Shown here piece after piece: positions 16,844-24,266 of a stretch of 30,820 bases of DNA. Position 1 is the first letter of the stretch. Each line of letters starts with the position of its first letter. The position numbers were made by a program, and so were the translations under genes. This DNA is from an uncultured Muribaculaceae bacterium (GTDB lineage Bacteria > Bacteroidota > Bacteroidia > Bacteroidales > Muribaculaceae): contig CAJUSN010000009.1 of the NCBI GenBank assembly GCA_910589095.1, forward strand, positions 2,376 to 33,195. Direction: 5' to 3'. The notes beneath the pieces are model-generated. The model was given only the letters and a program-made list of their open reading frames with translations. It ran no database searches and was not told the origin of the DNA.

Positions 16844-18502
16844 CTATTTCTTCTTGGGCGAAAGTATAGACTTGTACCGTGCCTGATCCTGCAACAGATT
16901 GACAGCGCTGTCAACTGCCGCATCATGACGCAAGAAGCTCTGCACTTCTCCCGCCTGATAATAATAGCGATTGGCTATCTCACGTTCAAGGTACGGTTCT
17001 ATGGATTTACGGTGAGTGTCGAGATCCTTATCGAGAGGATGCTTCATCATCCCTTCGAGAACGTCAAGCTGAGCACTGAGGCTGTCGGTCATATAGCCCT
17101 CGATTTTGGCCGCTTCGCGAAGATTGGTCAGAATTGTCTCGCAAACCTTATCGTAATTGAACTTCGCCGGATCAATCGAGGCTTTGAAATCATTATAGAT
17201 TGAATCGGTAATCACAAACTCGCCCACCGGAGGAATAGACGGGTGCGTGGCCGCATACTTGTTGGCGAAATCAAATGCCCAGTTATCGCGAACCACATTA
17301 TAGGTGATGCGACTTATTTCAGGATATTGCACCTTAATATCGGGGGTTATGCCCCCACCGTCGCGTACGGTACGTCCACCGGCTGTGGTGAACACATTTG
17401 TAAGACTGTCGGGAATCCGTGCCACCGTACCGTCAGGATTGCGGTGCGAATAATCTATAGCCTGAATGAGACGGCCGCTGGGGATATAATAGCGGGCTAT
17501 TGTCACCTTCAGCAATCCTTCGTAAGGCACTTCGCGGGTGGTCTGAACCAAACCTTTGCCATAGGAGCGGTCGCCCATTATGACGGCGCGGTCAAGGTCC
17601 TGAAGCGCTCCGGCGGTAATCTCCGAGGCTGATGCCGTGCCACCGTCAGTGAGCACAACGAGAGGCAGATTGGGAGCTACAGGTTTTACGGTGGTCTTAT
17701 ATACTCTTTCATCCATCACCCCTTTACCACGCGTACGGAGCACCTCTGTGCCTTTGGGGAGGAAATATCCCAGTATTCTGACAGCATTCTCCAGTATACC
17801 GCCACCATTGTCGCGCAAATCAAGAACAAGGCCATTGATCTTGTCATCATTCACAAGGGTGTTGAGAGCATCCAGAACCTCATCGGCCGACTTTTCCGAG
17901 AACTGGGTAAGTTGGATGTAACCTATCCTGGGAGCCACAAGCCCTGAATATGGAACGGATGGAATCTGAATCTTGTCCCTGACCATCTCTACCGCGATGA
18001 TGGAGTCCTGAACATAGGGACGCTTTACGGTCACCTTCACCGTGGTGCCACGCTGCCCCTTGAGGCGATTGCTCACCTGCTCGGTGGTCATTCCCAGCAC
18101 TGTGGCGGTGTCCACCTGCATAATAAGGTCGCCACTGCGAAGCCCAGCCCGGTCGGCAGGCGAACCTTTATGCGGACCGGAAATATACACATTCCCGTTG
18201 CGGGCCATGATGTAGGACCCGATTCCGGCATATTCACCTGAATTCAAAGAGCGGAACTCCTCCTGAACCTTTCGCGGCATATACTCCGTGTAAGGGTCAA
18301 GCTGGCTCAGCATTGCCGCAATAGCCGTCTGTACCGATTTTTCCATGTCAATGGTATCGACATAATTACTCTGAAGCTCCTTGACCACAGAGTTGAAAAT
18401 CGAAAGATTAGCGTTGATATCTGACTTCGGACTGCGTGTTTCAGCATTGGAGCCCAAAGCGATGGCGGCCACGGCGGCCACGGCGTAAAAAAGTTTCTTC
18501 AT
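16844..18502 (-). CDS. S41-family C-terminal processing protease with PDZ domain
   Basis: A 552-residue exported serine protease with signal peptide (MKKLFYAVAAVAAIALGSNA). A PDZ domain at about residues 85-170 has YAGIGSYIM and the ligand groove G-S-P-A-D-R-A-G-L-R-S-G-D. The S41 core has the strand GLVLDLRDNGGG and the Ser/Lys dyad: Ser291 in TASASE and Lys316 in GDRSYGKG, 25 residues apart as in E. coli Prc and the plant D1 protease. The C-terminal 150 residues are helical and follow the Bacteroidota CtpA pattern. It acts in the periplasm on protein C termini. The start is preceded by a - strand TAATTTTG box (18570-18577), and mfd follows after eight bases. Confidence 0.95.
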   Translation of the reverse strand: MKKLFYAVAAVAAIALGSNAETRSPKSDINANLSIFNSVVKELQSNYVDTIDMEKSVQTAIAAMLSQLDPYTEYMPRKVQEEFRSLNSGEYAGIGSYIMARNGNVYISGPHKGSPADRAGLRSGDLIMQVDTATVLGMTTEQVSNRLKGQRGTTVKVTVKRPYVQDSIIAVEMVRDKIQIPSVPYSGLVAPRIGYIQLTQFSEKSADEVLDALNTLVNDDKINGLVLDLRDNGGGILENAVRILGYFLPKGTEVLRTRGKGVMDERVYKTTVKPVAPNLPLVVLTDGGTASASEITAGALQDLDRAVIMGDRSYGKGLVQTTREVPYEGLLKVTIARYYIPSGRLIQAIDYSHRNPDGTVARIPDSLTNVFTTAGGRTVRDGGGITPDIKVQYPEISRITYNVVRDNWAFDFANKYAATHPSIPPVGEFVITDSIYNDFKASIDPAKFNYDKVCETILTNLREAAKIEGYMTDSLSAQLDVLEGMMKHPLDKDLDTHRKSIEPYLEREIANRYYYQAGEVQSFLRHDAAVDSAVNLLQDQARYKSILSPKKK

Positions 18503-18569
18503 TAGGAAATATTGTTCAGGGGGTTTGATGGTATAACGCCCTACGGGAGCGATTGGTTACGATTGCCCT

Positions 18570-18577
18570 CAAAATTA
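18570..18577 (-). promoter_or_regulatory. -7 promoter box for the S41 protease and mfd
   Basis: On the - strand these bases read TAATTTTG, an exact fit to TAnnTTTG. The transcript would start near 18563, about 60 bases before the protease ATG. No clear -33 TTG is seen. It lies in the 96-base gap after the TrmH-type gene, so it could give the downstream pair its own promoter inside a longer - strand run. Confidence 0.4.
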
Positions 18578-18598
18578 ATGGCCCTCTACTTGCTGATC

Positions 18599-19126
18599 TC
18601 AACGCATGGCCTCGAAAAAATGCCAAAGCGCTATGCCTGTGCTCACTGACACGTTGAGCGAATGCTTTGTGCCATGCTGAGGGATTTCAAGGCACACGTC
18701 GGCGACATTGACCACTTCCGGATCCACCCCATGCACCTCATGTCCGGCAACTATGGCATAACGCCCTGAAGGGGAGGGGGCAAACTGCTCAAGCGATACA
18801 CTCCCCTTCACCTGCTCAAGCACACACACGGTGTAGCCCTGCGATTTAAGAGCCGAAAGAGCTTCCATTGTGCTGGGAAAATATTCCCATTCCACGGAGT
18901 CCTCCGCCCCAAGTGCGGTTTTATGAATTTCAGGCGAAGGCGGGGTGGCTGTTATCCCGCAAAGCATTATGCGCTCCACCAAAAAGGCGTCGGAGGTGCG
19001 GAACACCGACCCGATATTATTAAGCGAGCGCACATTATCAAGCACCACCACCAGCGGCAGTTTCTGCCGCCGGCGGTATTGCTCGATTGTATCACGATGG
19101 AGGTCGCGTATGGTTTTCTTTTCCAT
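18599..19126 (-). CDS. TrmH/SpoU-family RNA 2'-O-methyltransferase
   Basis: A 175-residue SPOUT methyltransferase with the three family motifs: motif 1 LDNVRSLNNIGSVFRTSDAF (residues about 30-49) with the catalytic Arg, motif 2 IVAGHEVHGVD, and motif 3 LEIPQHGTKHSLNVSVSTGI, which forms the AdoMet knot. Motif 2 has AGHE where relatives usually have FGNE, a mild oddity. It lacks the N-terminal substrate-binding domain of larger members such as RlmB, so it is the short type; the RNA target (tRNA or rRNA) cannot be told. It follows serS by 15 bases on the - strand and precedes the protease gene by 96 bases. Confidence 0.92.
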   Translation of the reverse strand: MEKKTIRDLHRDTIEQYRRRQKLPLVVVLDNVRSLNNIGSVFRTSDAFLVERIMLCGITATPPSPEIHKTALGAEDSVEWEYFPSTMEALSALKSQGYTVCVLEQVKGSVSLEQFAPSPSGRYAIVAGHEVHGVDPEVVNVADVCLEIPQHGTKHSLNVSVSTGIALWHFFEAMR

Positions 19127-19141
19127 GCGGCGCGCCTCGTA

Positions 19142-20413
19142 TCAGTCGATTATGGTGAACCCGGTGTACTTATGCAAGCATTCGGGCACACGGATACCCT
19201 CGGGGGTCTGGTTGTTTTCCAACAGGGCTGCCATTATGCGGGGAAGCGCCAAAGCAGAGCCATTGAGAGTGTGGCAGAGGCGTGTTTTCTTATCCTCGCA
19301 GCGATAACGGCATTTCAGACGGTTGGCCTGATAGGTTTCGAAATTTGAAACTGACGACACTTCAAGCCAACGCTTCTGAGCTGCCGAATAAACCTCGAAG
19401 TCAAACGTAATGGCGGAAGTGAAGCTCATGTCGCCACCGCAAAGACGAAGAATGTGCCAAGGCAATCCGAGCTCTTCAAGAAGGTGCTGCACGTGGTCCT
19501 TCATCTCCTCCAGCGCAGCGTAGGAGTTTTCGGGTTTCTCGATACGCACAATCTCCACCTTGTCGAATTGGTGCAGACGGTTGAGTCCGCGAACATCCTT
19601 GCCGTAGCTACCTGCCTCGCGACGGAAACAAGCCGAATAAGCGCAATTCTTCTTGGGAAGAGCGTCGGCGGGGAGAATAACATCGCGGTAAATATTGGTC
19701 ACAGGCACCTCAGCCGTGGGGATAAGATAGAGATTGTCCTCATTCACGTAGTACATCTGACCCTCTTTGTCGGGGAGCTGTCCGGTACCGTAGCCGGAAG
19801 CCTCGTTCACCACGTAAGGGGGCTGGATTTCAAGATAGCCTGCCTTTCCAGCCTCATCAAGGAAGAACTGGATGAGTGCGCGCTGCAAGCGGGCACCCTT
19901 ACCAACATAAACCGGGAAGCCTGCACCGGTGATTTTCACGCCAAGGTCAAAGTCGATAAGGTTGTATTTCTTAGCCAGATCCCAGTGGGGGAGTGCATCT
20001 TCGGGAAGCTCGGGCATGGGGCCACCGGTTTTTTCAACCACGTTGTCGGCTGCCGTTTTCCCCTCGGGCACCATTGCGCAAGGGAGGTTGGGCACCGTGA
20101 GAAGCAGATTGCGAATCTCATCTTCAGTGGCTGAAAGCGAGGCTGCAATGGTCTTTTGGTCTTCCTTAAGGGCAGCCACTGCCTGCTTCACATCGTTGGC
20201 TTCATCGCGCTGTCCCTGCTTCATGAGGGCGCCAATGCGGGCAGCGAGTTTATTGAGTTCGGCTGCCTTGTTATCGTTGTCGAGCTGGAGACGCTTGCGG
20301 TCATTGTCAAGATTGATCACACGGGTAATAACCTCGCGTCCGTCAAATCCTTTAATGGCCAGACGCTCGATCACCTGCTCGGGATTTTCTTTTATCTGTT
20401 GAAGAGTAAGCAT
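19142..20413 (-). CDS. serS: Seryl-tRNA synthetase
   Basis: A 423-residue class II enzyme that charges tRNA-Ser and tRNA-Sec-type acceptors with serine. The N-terminal tRNA-binding coiled coil covers about residues 25-100. The catalytic domain has PPYVVNEASGYGTGQLP, the TAEVP serine-binding block, motif 2 FRREAGSYGKDVRGLNRLHQF and motif 3 LNGSALALPRIMAALLENNQ. Length is normal and the gene intact. On the - strand it follows yqeY by 61 bases and is 15 bases ahead of the TrmH-type gene. Confidence 0.98.
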   Translation of the reverse strand: MLTLQQIKENPEQVIERLAIKGFDGREVITRVINLDNDRKRLQLDNDNKAAELNKLAARIGALMKQGQRDEANDVKQAVAALKEDQKTIAASLSATEDEIRNLLLTVPNLPCAMVPEGKTAADNVVEKTGGPMPELPEDALPHWDLAKKYNLIDFDLGVKITGAGFPVYVGKGARLQRALIQFFLDEAGKAGYLEIQPPYVVNEASGYGTGQLPDKEGQMYYVNEDNLYLIPTAEVPVTNIYRDVILPADALPKKNCAYSACFRREAGSYGKDVRGLNRLHQFDKVEIVRIEKPENSYAALEEMKDHVQHLLEELGLPWHILRLCGGDMSFTSAITFDFEVYSAAQKRWLEVSSVSNFETYQANRLKCRYRCEDKKTRLCHTLNGSALALPRIMAALLENNQTPEGIRVPECLHKYTGFTIID

Positions 20414-20474
20414 AATGTTACGCTATGGATATGTGATTGTTATGTGAAAACGTATTATCTACATTCAAGTGATT

Positions 20475-20924
20475 TCATGCAAGAAGCTCGCGCACTTTTG
20501 CCGAGATAACCTTTCCGTCGGCGCGTCCGGCCAAAGCTTTCGATGCCACACCCATCACTTTGCCCATCTCTTTTTGAGAAGTGGCGCCAACTTCAGCTAT
20601 AATCTTGCGGAGTTCGGCTTCAAGTTCATCGGTCTCAAGCTGCTTGGGAAGGTATTCCTCGATTACGGCAGCTTCAGCAAGCTCGTTCTCGGCAAGCTCG
20701 GGACGGTTCTGCTCGGCATAGATCGCGGCTGTCTCGCGACGCTGTTTAGCCATTTTTGCAAGTATCTTGGTTGCGGCTTCATCGGTCAGCTCGCCGTCGG
20801 CGCCCTTGGCTGTCTTAGCCTCAAGGAATTCCTTCTTGATTCCACGCAGGGTTTCAAGGCGCACTTTCTCACGCGCAAGCATAGCCGACTTGATGTCGGC
20901 GGATATTTGGTCAAATAAATTCAT
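20475..20924 (-). CDS. yqeY: GatB/YqeY domain protein
   Basis: A 149-residue helical cytoplasmic protein of the YqeY family, related to the tail domain of GatB that binds tRNA in Glu-/Asp-tRNA amidotransferases. Landmarks are I-K-S-A-M-L-A-R-E-K-V-R-L-E-T-L-R near the start, AIYAEQNRPELAENELAE in the middle, EEYLPKQL, and MGKVMGVASKALAGRADG near the end. The cellular role is poorly known; proximity to serS agrees with a link to tRNA charging. It heads the - strand block and has its own TAAATTTG promoter box 33 bases upstream. Confidence 0.93.
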   Translation of the reverse strand: MNLFDQISADIKSAMLAREKVRLETLRGIKKEFLEAKTAKGADGELTDEAATKILAKMAKQRRETAAIYAEQNRPELAENELAEAAVIEEYLPKQLETDELEAELRKIIAEVGATSQKEMGKVMGVASKALAGRADGKVISAKVRELLA

Positions 20925-20956
20925 AGCTACGAATATCTTAGTTTCTGTTTATGGTG

Positions 20957-20964
20957 CAAATTTA
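20957..20964 (-). promoter_or_regulatory. -7 promoter box for yqeY and the - strand block
   Basis: On the - strand these bases read TAAATTTG, an exact TAnnTTTG. The predicted start is near 20950, giving a leader of about 26 bases. It may serve yqeY, serS and the TrmH-type gene together. A clear -33 TTG is not visible. Confidence 0.55.
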
Positions 20965-21081
20965 CACAGAAAAATGCTAAACATAACATTTTTGCTCGCC
21001 AAAAGTGAAAACAGCTCTCCGACGCCTGCTAATAAATGTTAAATAAATGAAAAATCCCCGCATAAATATTCCCCATTTTAT

Positions 21082-21089
21082 TAACTTTG
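21082..21089 (+). promoter_or_regulatory. -7 promoter box for the fibronectin-type exported protein
   Basis: TAACTTTG is an exact TAnnTTTG. It predicts a start near 21096 and a leader of about 70 bases before the ATG at 21166. Together with the box at 20957-20964 it divides the 241-base divergent gap; nothing else is recognisable in that gap. Confidence 0.55.
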
Positions 21090-21165
21090 CCAGCAATTAT
21101 CAAACACATGCAGCCGCGGTTATTCCCAAACCGATTGCTGTCCAATCATTAATCATCAGTTTTTT

Positions 21166-22986
21166 ATGAAGAAATTCTACACACTATGTACGGCAACCGC
21201 ATTGGCGGCCACTCTGACAACGGGTGCAATGGCCGCCGTGCCTTCCACTCCCGAAGTTGAAGGATTCATCTACTACACCGGCGACACTTTCACCGCCTAC
21301 TGGGGAAGTGTTGAAAACGCCGACAAGTACATCCTCAACGTGTTCAGCAAAAGTGGCGAGGACGTTGAAAAATCCGTCAGATTCAACAGCCTGACCGCAC
21401 CTGAAAATTGGACCTACACATCAAACGGCCTCCACACAGGCCCCGACAACCAAAATCACCTACTCATTGAAAATGACGGCGACGGCGTTTACTTCTTCTC
21501 GCCCAACGGCGTGATAGAAGACTTCACAATCTCAGGTCTCTCCATCGGCTTCAACGATGATGACATAACCGATGCAAACTCATGCCATCTCAAAATAGAC
21601 CTCTATGACAATTCGGGCTACAACTGGTTTCATGTCGAGACTTCCGGCTATGCTTTCGCAAAGCTCCCCAGCATAAACCTGCCCCAGGCTCTCGGCGAAT
21701 GGCCCGAGAATGTGGCCGGCGTCAGAATCAGCTGTGGTCGCACAGCCGACCAGACCAAAGGAAAGATTGCACTTACCTCGGCAACCTACAAAGTGCAGGA
21801 ACGTGATTACGTGCTGAGCAACTACGAAACCGCCGACAACATCGAACTGGTCGACGGGCTGGACCCCGAACAGGTCTACTACTATTACGTGGCAGCTAAA
21901 AACGAAGAGGGCACATCCAACCCGTCCGACATTGTAAAGGTAGATGGATTCCTCCCCGTTTCGGCCACCTACCACAACAACGTGACCGAATCATCCTACA
22001 CCGCCGAGTGGGATCCCGTCCCTAAGGCTCTCGTTTACTATATTGACCATTACAAGCTCATACCCTCCACCGACACCAACCAGCTCAACCTGTTCAAGGA
22101 CACCTTCTCGGGTTCCAAAGAGGGTACGGTTGATCAGCCTGTGAGCGTGGAATCGCTCGACGGACTCACCGATATGACCGGATGGAGTGGACAAAACATG
22201 ATTGCCGCCAACGGCATGATCGGCGCAGGAGCAGGAAGCTATACATCGGCCTATCTCGACACTCCCCGTATGGACCTCTCGGCCAACGGCGGAACATTCA
22301 ATGTGCGCGTAAAAGCAAAAGGCACCCCCGGCGACAAGCTCACCATCTGGAACCAAGGTAAATATGAATGGGACATCATTGACGGTCAATTCGTAACCTG
22401 GGGATTCTCAGGCACCGTAATCTTCGGCGAAGACGGATGGGTTGATGAAACCGTGGAGATTACCCGTGGCGACGAATTCTCCTATCTCACCTTTGAAGCT
22501 GGCAAAACCGACGGCTCCAAGGACCAGGATCCTTTCCTACTTGAAGAAGTGACAGTTTCCGTGCCGGGCGAAGGAGCAGCCTATGACCGCGTGTTCCTCA
22601 CCCGCAAATATACCGAGGGCAAAGAGAACACCAGCTACACCTTCACCGGACTTGAAGCCGGCAACACCTACGGATTCGAGGTACAGGCTGCCAAGTTCAG
22701 CACCCAAGGCGAAGAGGAAACAAGCGCCAAATCAACCATCCACATCGTCACCCTTCTCGGACAGGCCGCTATCCAGCTACCCGGCATCGACGGCACAGTG
22801 GCATGGAACAACGGCGCACTCGAAACCAACTTCCCCGAAGCCACTTCCCTTAACGTATATGACCTCAGCGGACGCCTCATCTATGCAGGCTCAATCCCCG
22901 CCGGACATTCAGTTACCGCAATGGATCTCACCTCAGGAATCTACCTGCTGCGTGTCGGCAACAAGACCGTCAAGATTGCCATCTGA
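21166..22986 (+). CDS. Exported protein with two interrupted fibronectin III-like domains and a T9SS-like tail
   Basis: This 606-residue protein has a signal peptide (residues 1-23, cut near AMA). Two Fn3-like halves can be seen twice. The first opens at about residues 30-60 (FTAYWGSVENADKYILNV) and closes at about 230-255 (LDPEQVYYYYVAAKNEEGTS). The second opens at about 275-295 (YTAEWDPVPKALVYYIDHY) and closes at about 490-515 (LEAGNTYGFEVQAAKFST). Each is interrupted by about 170-200 residues that read as a beta sandwich (for example the YLDTPRMDLSANGGTFNVRV run). The end (LNVYDLSGRLIYAG...GIYLLRVGNKTVKIAI) fits a T9SS sorting domain. It is probably surface-bound or secreted; an adhesive or glycan-binding role is inference. 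Confidence 0.8.
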   Translation: MKKFYTLCTATALAATLTTGAMAAVPSTPEVEGFIYYTGDTFTAYWGSVENADKYILNVFSKSGEDVEKSVRFNSLTAPENWTYTSNGLHTGPDNQNHLLIENDGDGVYFFSPNGVIEDFTISGLSIGFNDDDITDANSCHLKIDLYDNSGYNWFHVETSGYAFAKLPSINLPQALGEWPENVAGVRISCGRTADQTKGKIALTSATYKVQERDYVLSNYETADNIELVDGLDPEQVYYYYVAAKNEEGTSNPSDIVKVDGFLPVSATYHNNVTESSYTAEWDPVPKALVYYIDHYKLIPSTDTNQLNLFKDTFSGSKEGTVDQPVSVESLDGLTDMTGWSGQNMIAANGMIGAGAGSYTSAYLDTPRMDLSANGGTFNVRVKAKGTPGDKLTIWNQGKYEWDIIDGQFVTWGFSGTVIFGEDGWVDETVEITRGDEFSYLTFEAGKTDGSKDQDPFLLEEVTVSVPGEGAAYDRVFLTRKYTEGKENTSYTFTGLEAGNTYGFEVQAAKFSTQGEEETSAKSTIHIVTLLGQAAIQLPGIDGTVAWNNGALETNFPEATSLNVYDLSGRLIYAGSIPAGHSVTAMDLTSGIYLLRVGNKTVKIAI

Positions 22987-23017
22987 TCCTCCTCTGATTT
23001 CCCCTCTCCATCTCATG

Positions 23018-23048
23018 GCGGTGTGTCAAAATTAGTTTGGCACACCGC
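23018..23048 (+). terminator. Hairpin after the fibronectin-type gene, terminator candidate
   Basis: Bases 23018-23030 pair with 23036-23048 (13 pairs, one T-G) around the loop ATTAG. No T run follows on either side, so this is a stable stem but not a classical intrinsic terminator. It begins 31 bases past the stop at 22986. Its build is like that at 2791-2830. Confidence 0.55.
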
Positions 23049-23195
23049 TGTTGCATCATGCTGGGAGTACATTGTCAAAATGATTCAGATGGCAACTCCC
23101 CCCACCAAATGTTGCATTTCAGCGGTAAATCCGACATTATTTCACTCATTTCATAATATTTATTGAAAAACGCACACTATTTTTCATTTTTTAAT

Positions 23196-23203
23196 TATAT
23201 TTG
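23196..23203 (+). promoter_or_regulatory. -7 promoter box for the gene at 23311
   Basis: TATATTTG is an exact TAnnTTTG inside an AT-rich tract. The predicted transcript starts near 23210 and has a leader of about 100 bases. No TTG is found at the usual -33 distance. Confidence 0.5.
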
Positions 23204-23310
23204 CAACCGTATAAGCTGTAAATGTCACATAGGCCCGGATTCACGTTGTGGCTTTGTATATCGACGGGCAGTTGTGTGATTCGCAGCGATTAATCAAAAA
23301 CTGACAAGCC

Positions 23311-24150
23311 ATGAAAAGGGTCCATTTGATATTACTTGTGATATTTGCGTCTTTGCAATGGGAGGCATTTGCACAGTATGGCGAGAAATCCTTTTTCAAA
23401 GAGGGGAAGGCATGGGTGATCCAACGTAATTATAGTGGCAACAATCCTGCGTTAGTCACCATAAAAGTAAGCAGAAAGTTCGCACTTGGCGGTACAATGT
23501 TTTGGTTCCTCAACGTTGGCAATGGCACATCCGAGCCTTATTGCTGCTGGCAGACCGACGACGGAAAGATATACTCACACGACAGGAATCTTGAATATTT
23601 CCACAATATTGAGATTGATATGTCGCTTGAACCGGGAGATGAAACAGGCTATATGTATAACACTAAATTAATACCTGATTCACCTGAAAGAAAATTGATA
23701 CCCATTTCCTGTTACAAAGTAGTAAAAAAAGACACTATTGAGGTGAGAGGCGTACGTCGCGCCCGCTTACATGTTCAACCAATATATTACATTAACAATG
23801 AATTACATTTGATAGATAGCTATGGTTATTGGGTAGAAGGGATCGGATATGCTTCCCGCAATTGGTCTGACACATCCTTTCCTACATCAGGCTCATACAA
23901 CACCTCCTATGATTTCATAGCTTGTTACGAGGATGGGGTACTGGTGTTTGACACGGATGACTTTGACGCGCCATCCGTGTCCGAAATCCGCGAAATCACT
24001 GCCGGAACCTCGGTCGATCCAAACGGCCCCGTCGACGTGTACAACCTGCAAGGGCAGTGCATACGCTGCGGCGTTCCGCGCCCCTCCGCGCTCCGCAACC
24101 TCCCATCGGGCATCTACATCATCGACGGCAAGAAAGTCCGCGTTGACTAA
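23311..24150 (+). CDS. Exported protein of unknown function with a T9SS-like tail
   Basis: A 279-residue protein with a signal peptide (cut near AFA, residue 21). The body (about 22-215) is beta-rich and has the phrase YWVEGIGYAS, seen in a family of Bacteroidales exported proteins without known role. It opens EGKAWVIQRNY and includes VKKDTIEVRGVRRARLHVQP. The tail (about 228-279) reads PVDVYNLQGQCIR...LPSGIYIIDGKKVRVD, typical of T9SS sorting domains. Base composition changes sharply inside the gene: bases 23641-23700 have 17 G+C of 60, whereas 24001-24060 in the tail have 39 of 60. A 10-bp inverted repeat sits at that border. This suggests an AT-rich body joined to a native sorting tail. 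I cannot assign a function. Confidence 0.75.
   Translation: MKRVHLILLVIFASLQWEAFAQYGEKSFFKEGKAWVIQRNYSGNNPALVTIKVSRKFALGGTMFWFLNVGNGTSEPYCCWQTDDGKIYSHDRNLEYFHNIEIDMSLEPGDETGYMYNTKLIPDSPERKLIPISCYKVVKKDTIEVRGVRRARLHVQPIYYINNELHLIDSYGYWVEGIGYASRNWSDTSFPTSGSYNTSYDFIACYEDGVLVFDTDDFDAPSVSEIREITAGTSVDPNGPVDVYNLQGQCIRCGVPRPSALRNLPSGIYIIDGKKVRVD
23950..23981. repeat. 10-bp perfect inverted repeat at the composition border of the gene
   Basis: GACACGGATG (23950-23959) and CATCCGTGTC (23972-23981) are exact reverse complements separated by 12 bases. They lie within the coding frame (residues about 214-224) where the AT-rich body gives way to the GC-rich T9SS-like tail. It may be a recombination scar or a chance hairpin. 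Confidence 0.75.
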
Positions 24151-24266
24151 CCACTCTCCATATCATGAAGCTTGTAATGGCACATTAAGCTGTGATGCAA
24201 TTCGGCGACAATGCTATTAAAGACATCACTCCAATCTCCTCTCACCAACAATTCACACTATCCTTC

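Larger units (their letters stand above)
22987..23310 (+). other. 324-base gene-free stretch with a hairpin and a promoter box
   Basis: Between the stop at 22986 and the ATG at 23311 I see a hairpin at 23018-23048, an AT-rich tract from about 23130, and TATATTTG at 23196-23203. The remainder, including 23049-23130 and a leader of roughly 100 bases (23210-23310), holds no frame, tRNA or riboswitch pattern I recognise. Confidence 0.6.

Noticed and set aside
19454..20134. Long + strand open frame opposite serS, 226 codons
   Set aside because: SerS motifs 2 and 3 are complete on the other strand, and this frame has no family-like segments.
24169..24191. Imperfect hairpin AGCTT...AAGCT after the gene at 23311-24150
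   Set aside because: Nine pairs with a 2-base bulge, three-base loop and no T run; too weak to call a terminator.
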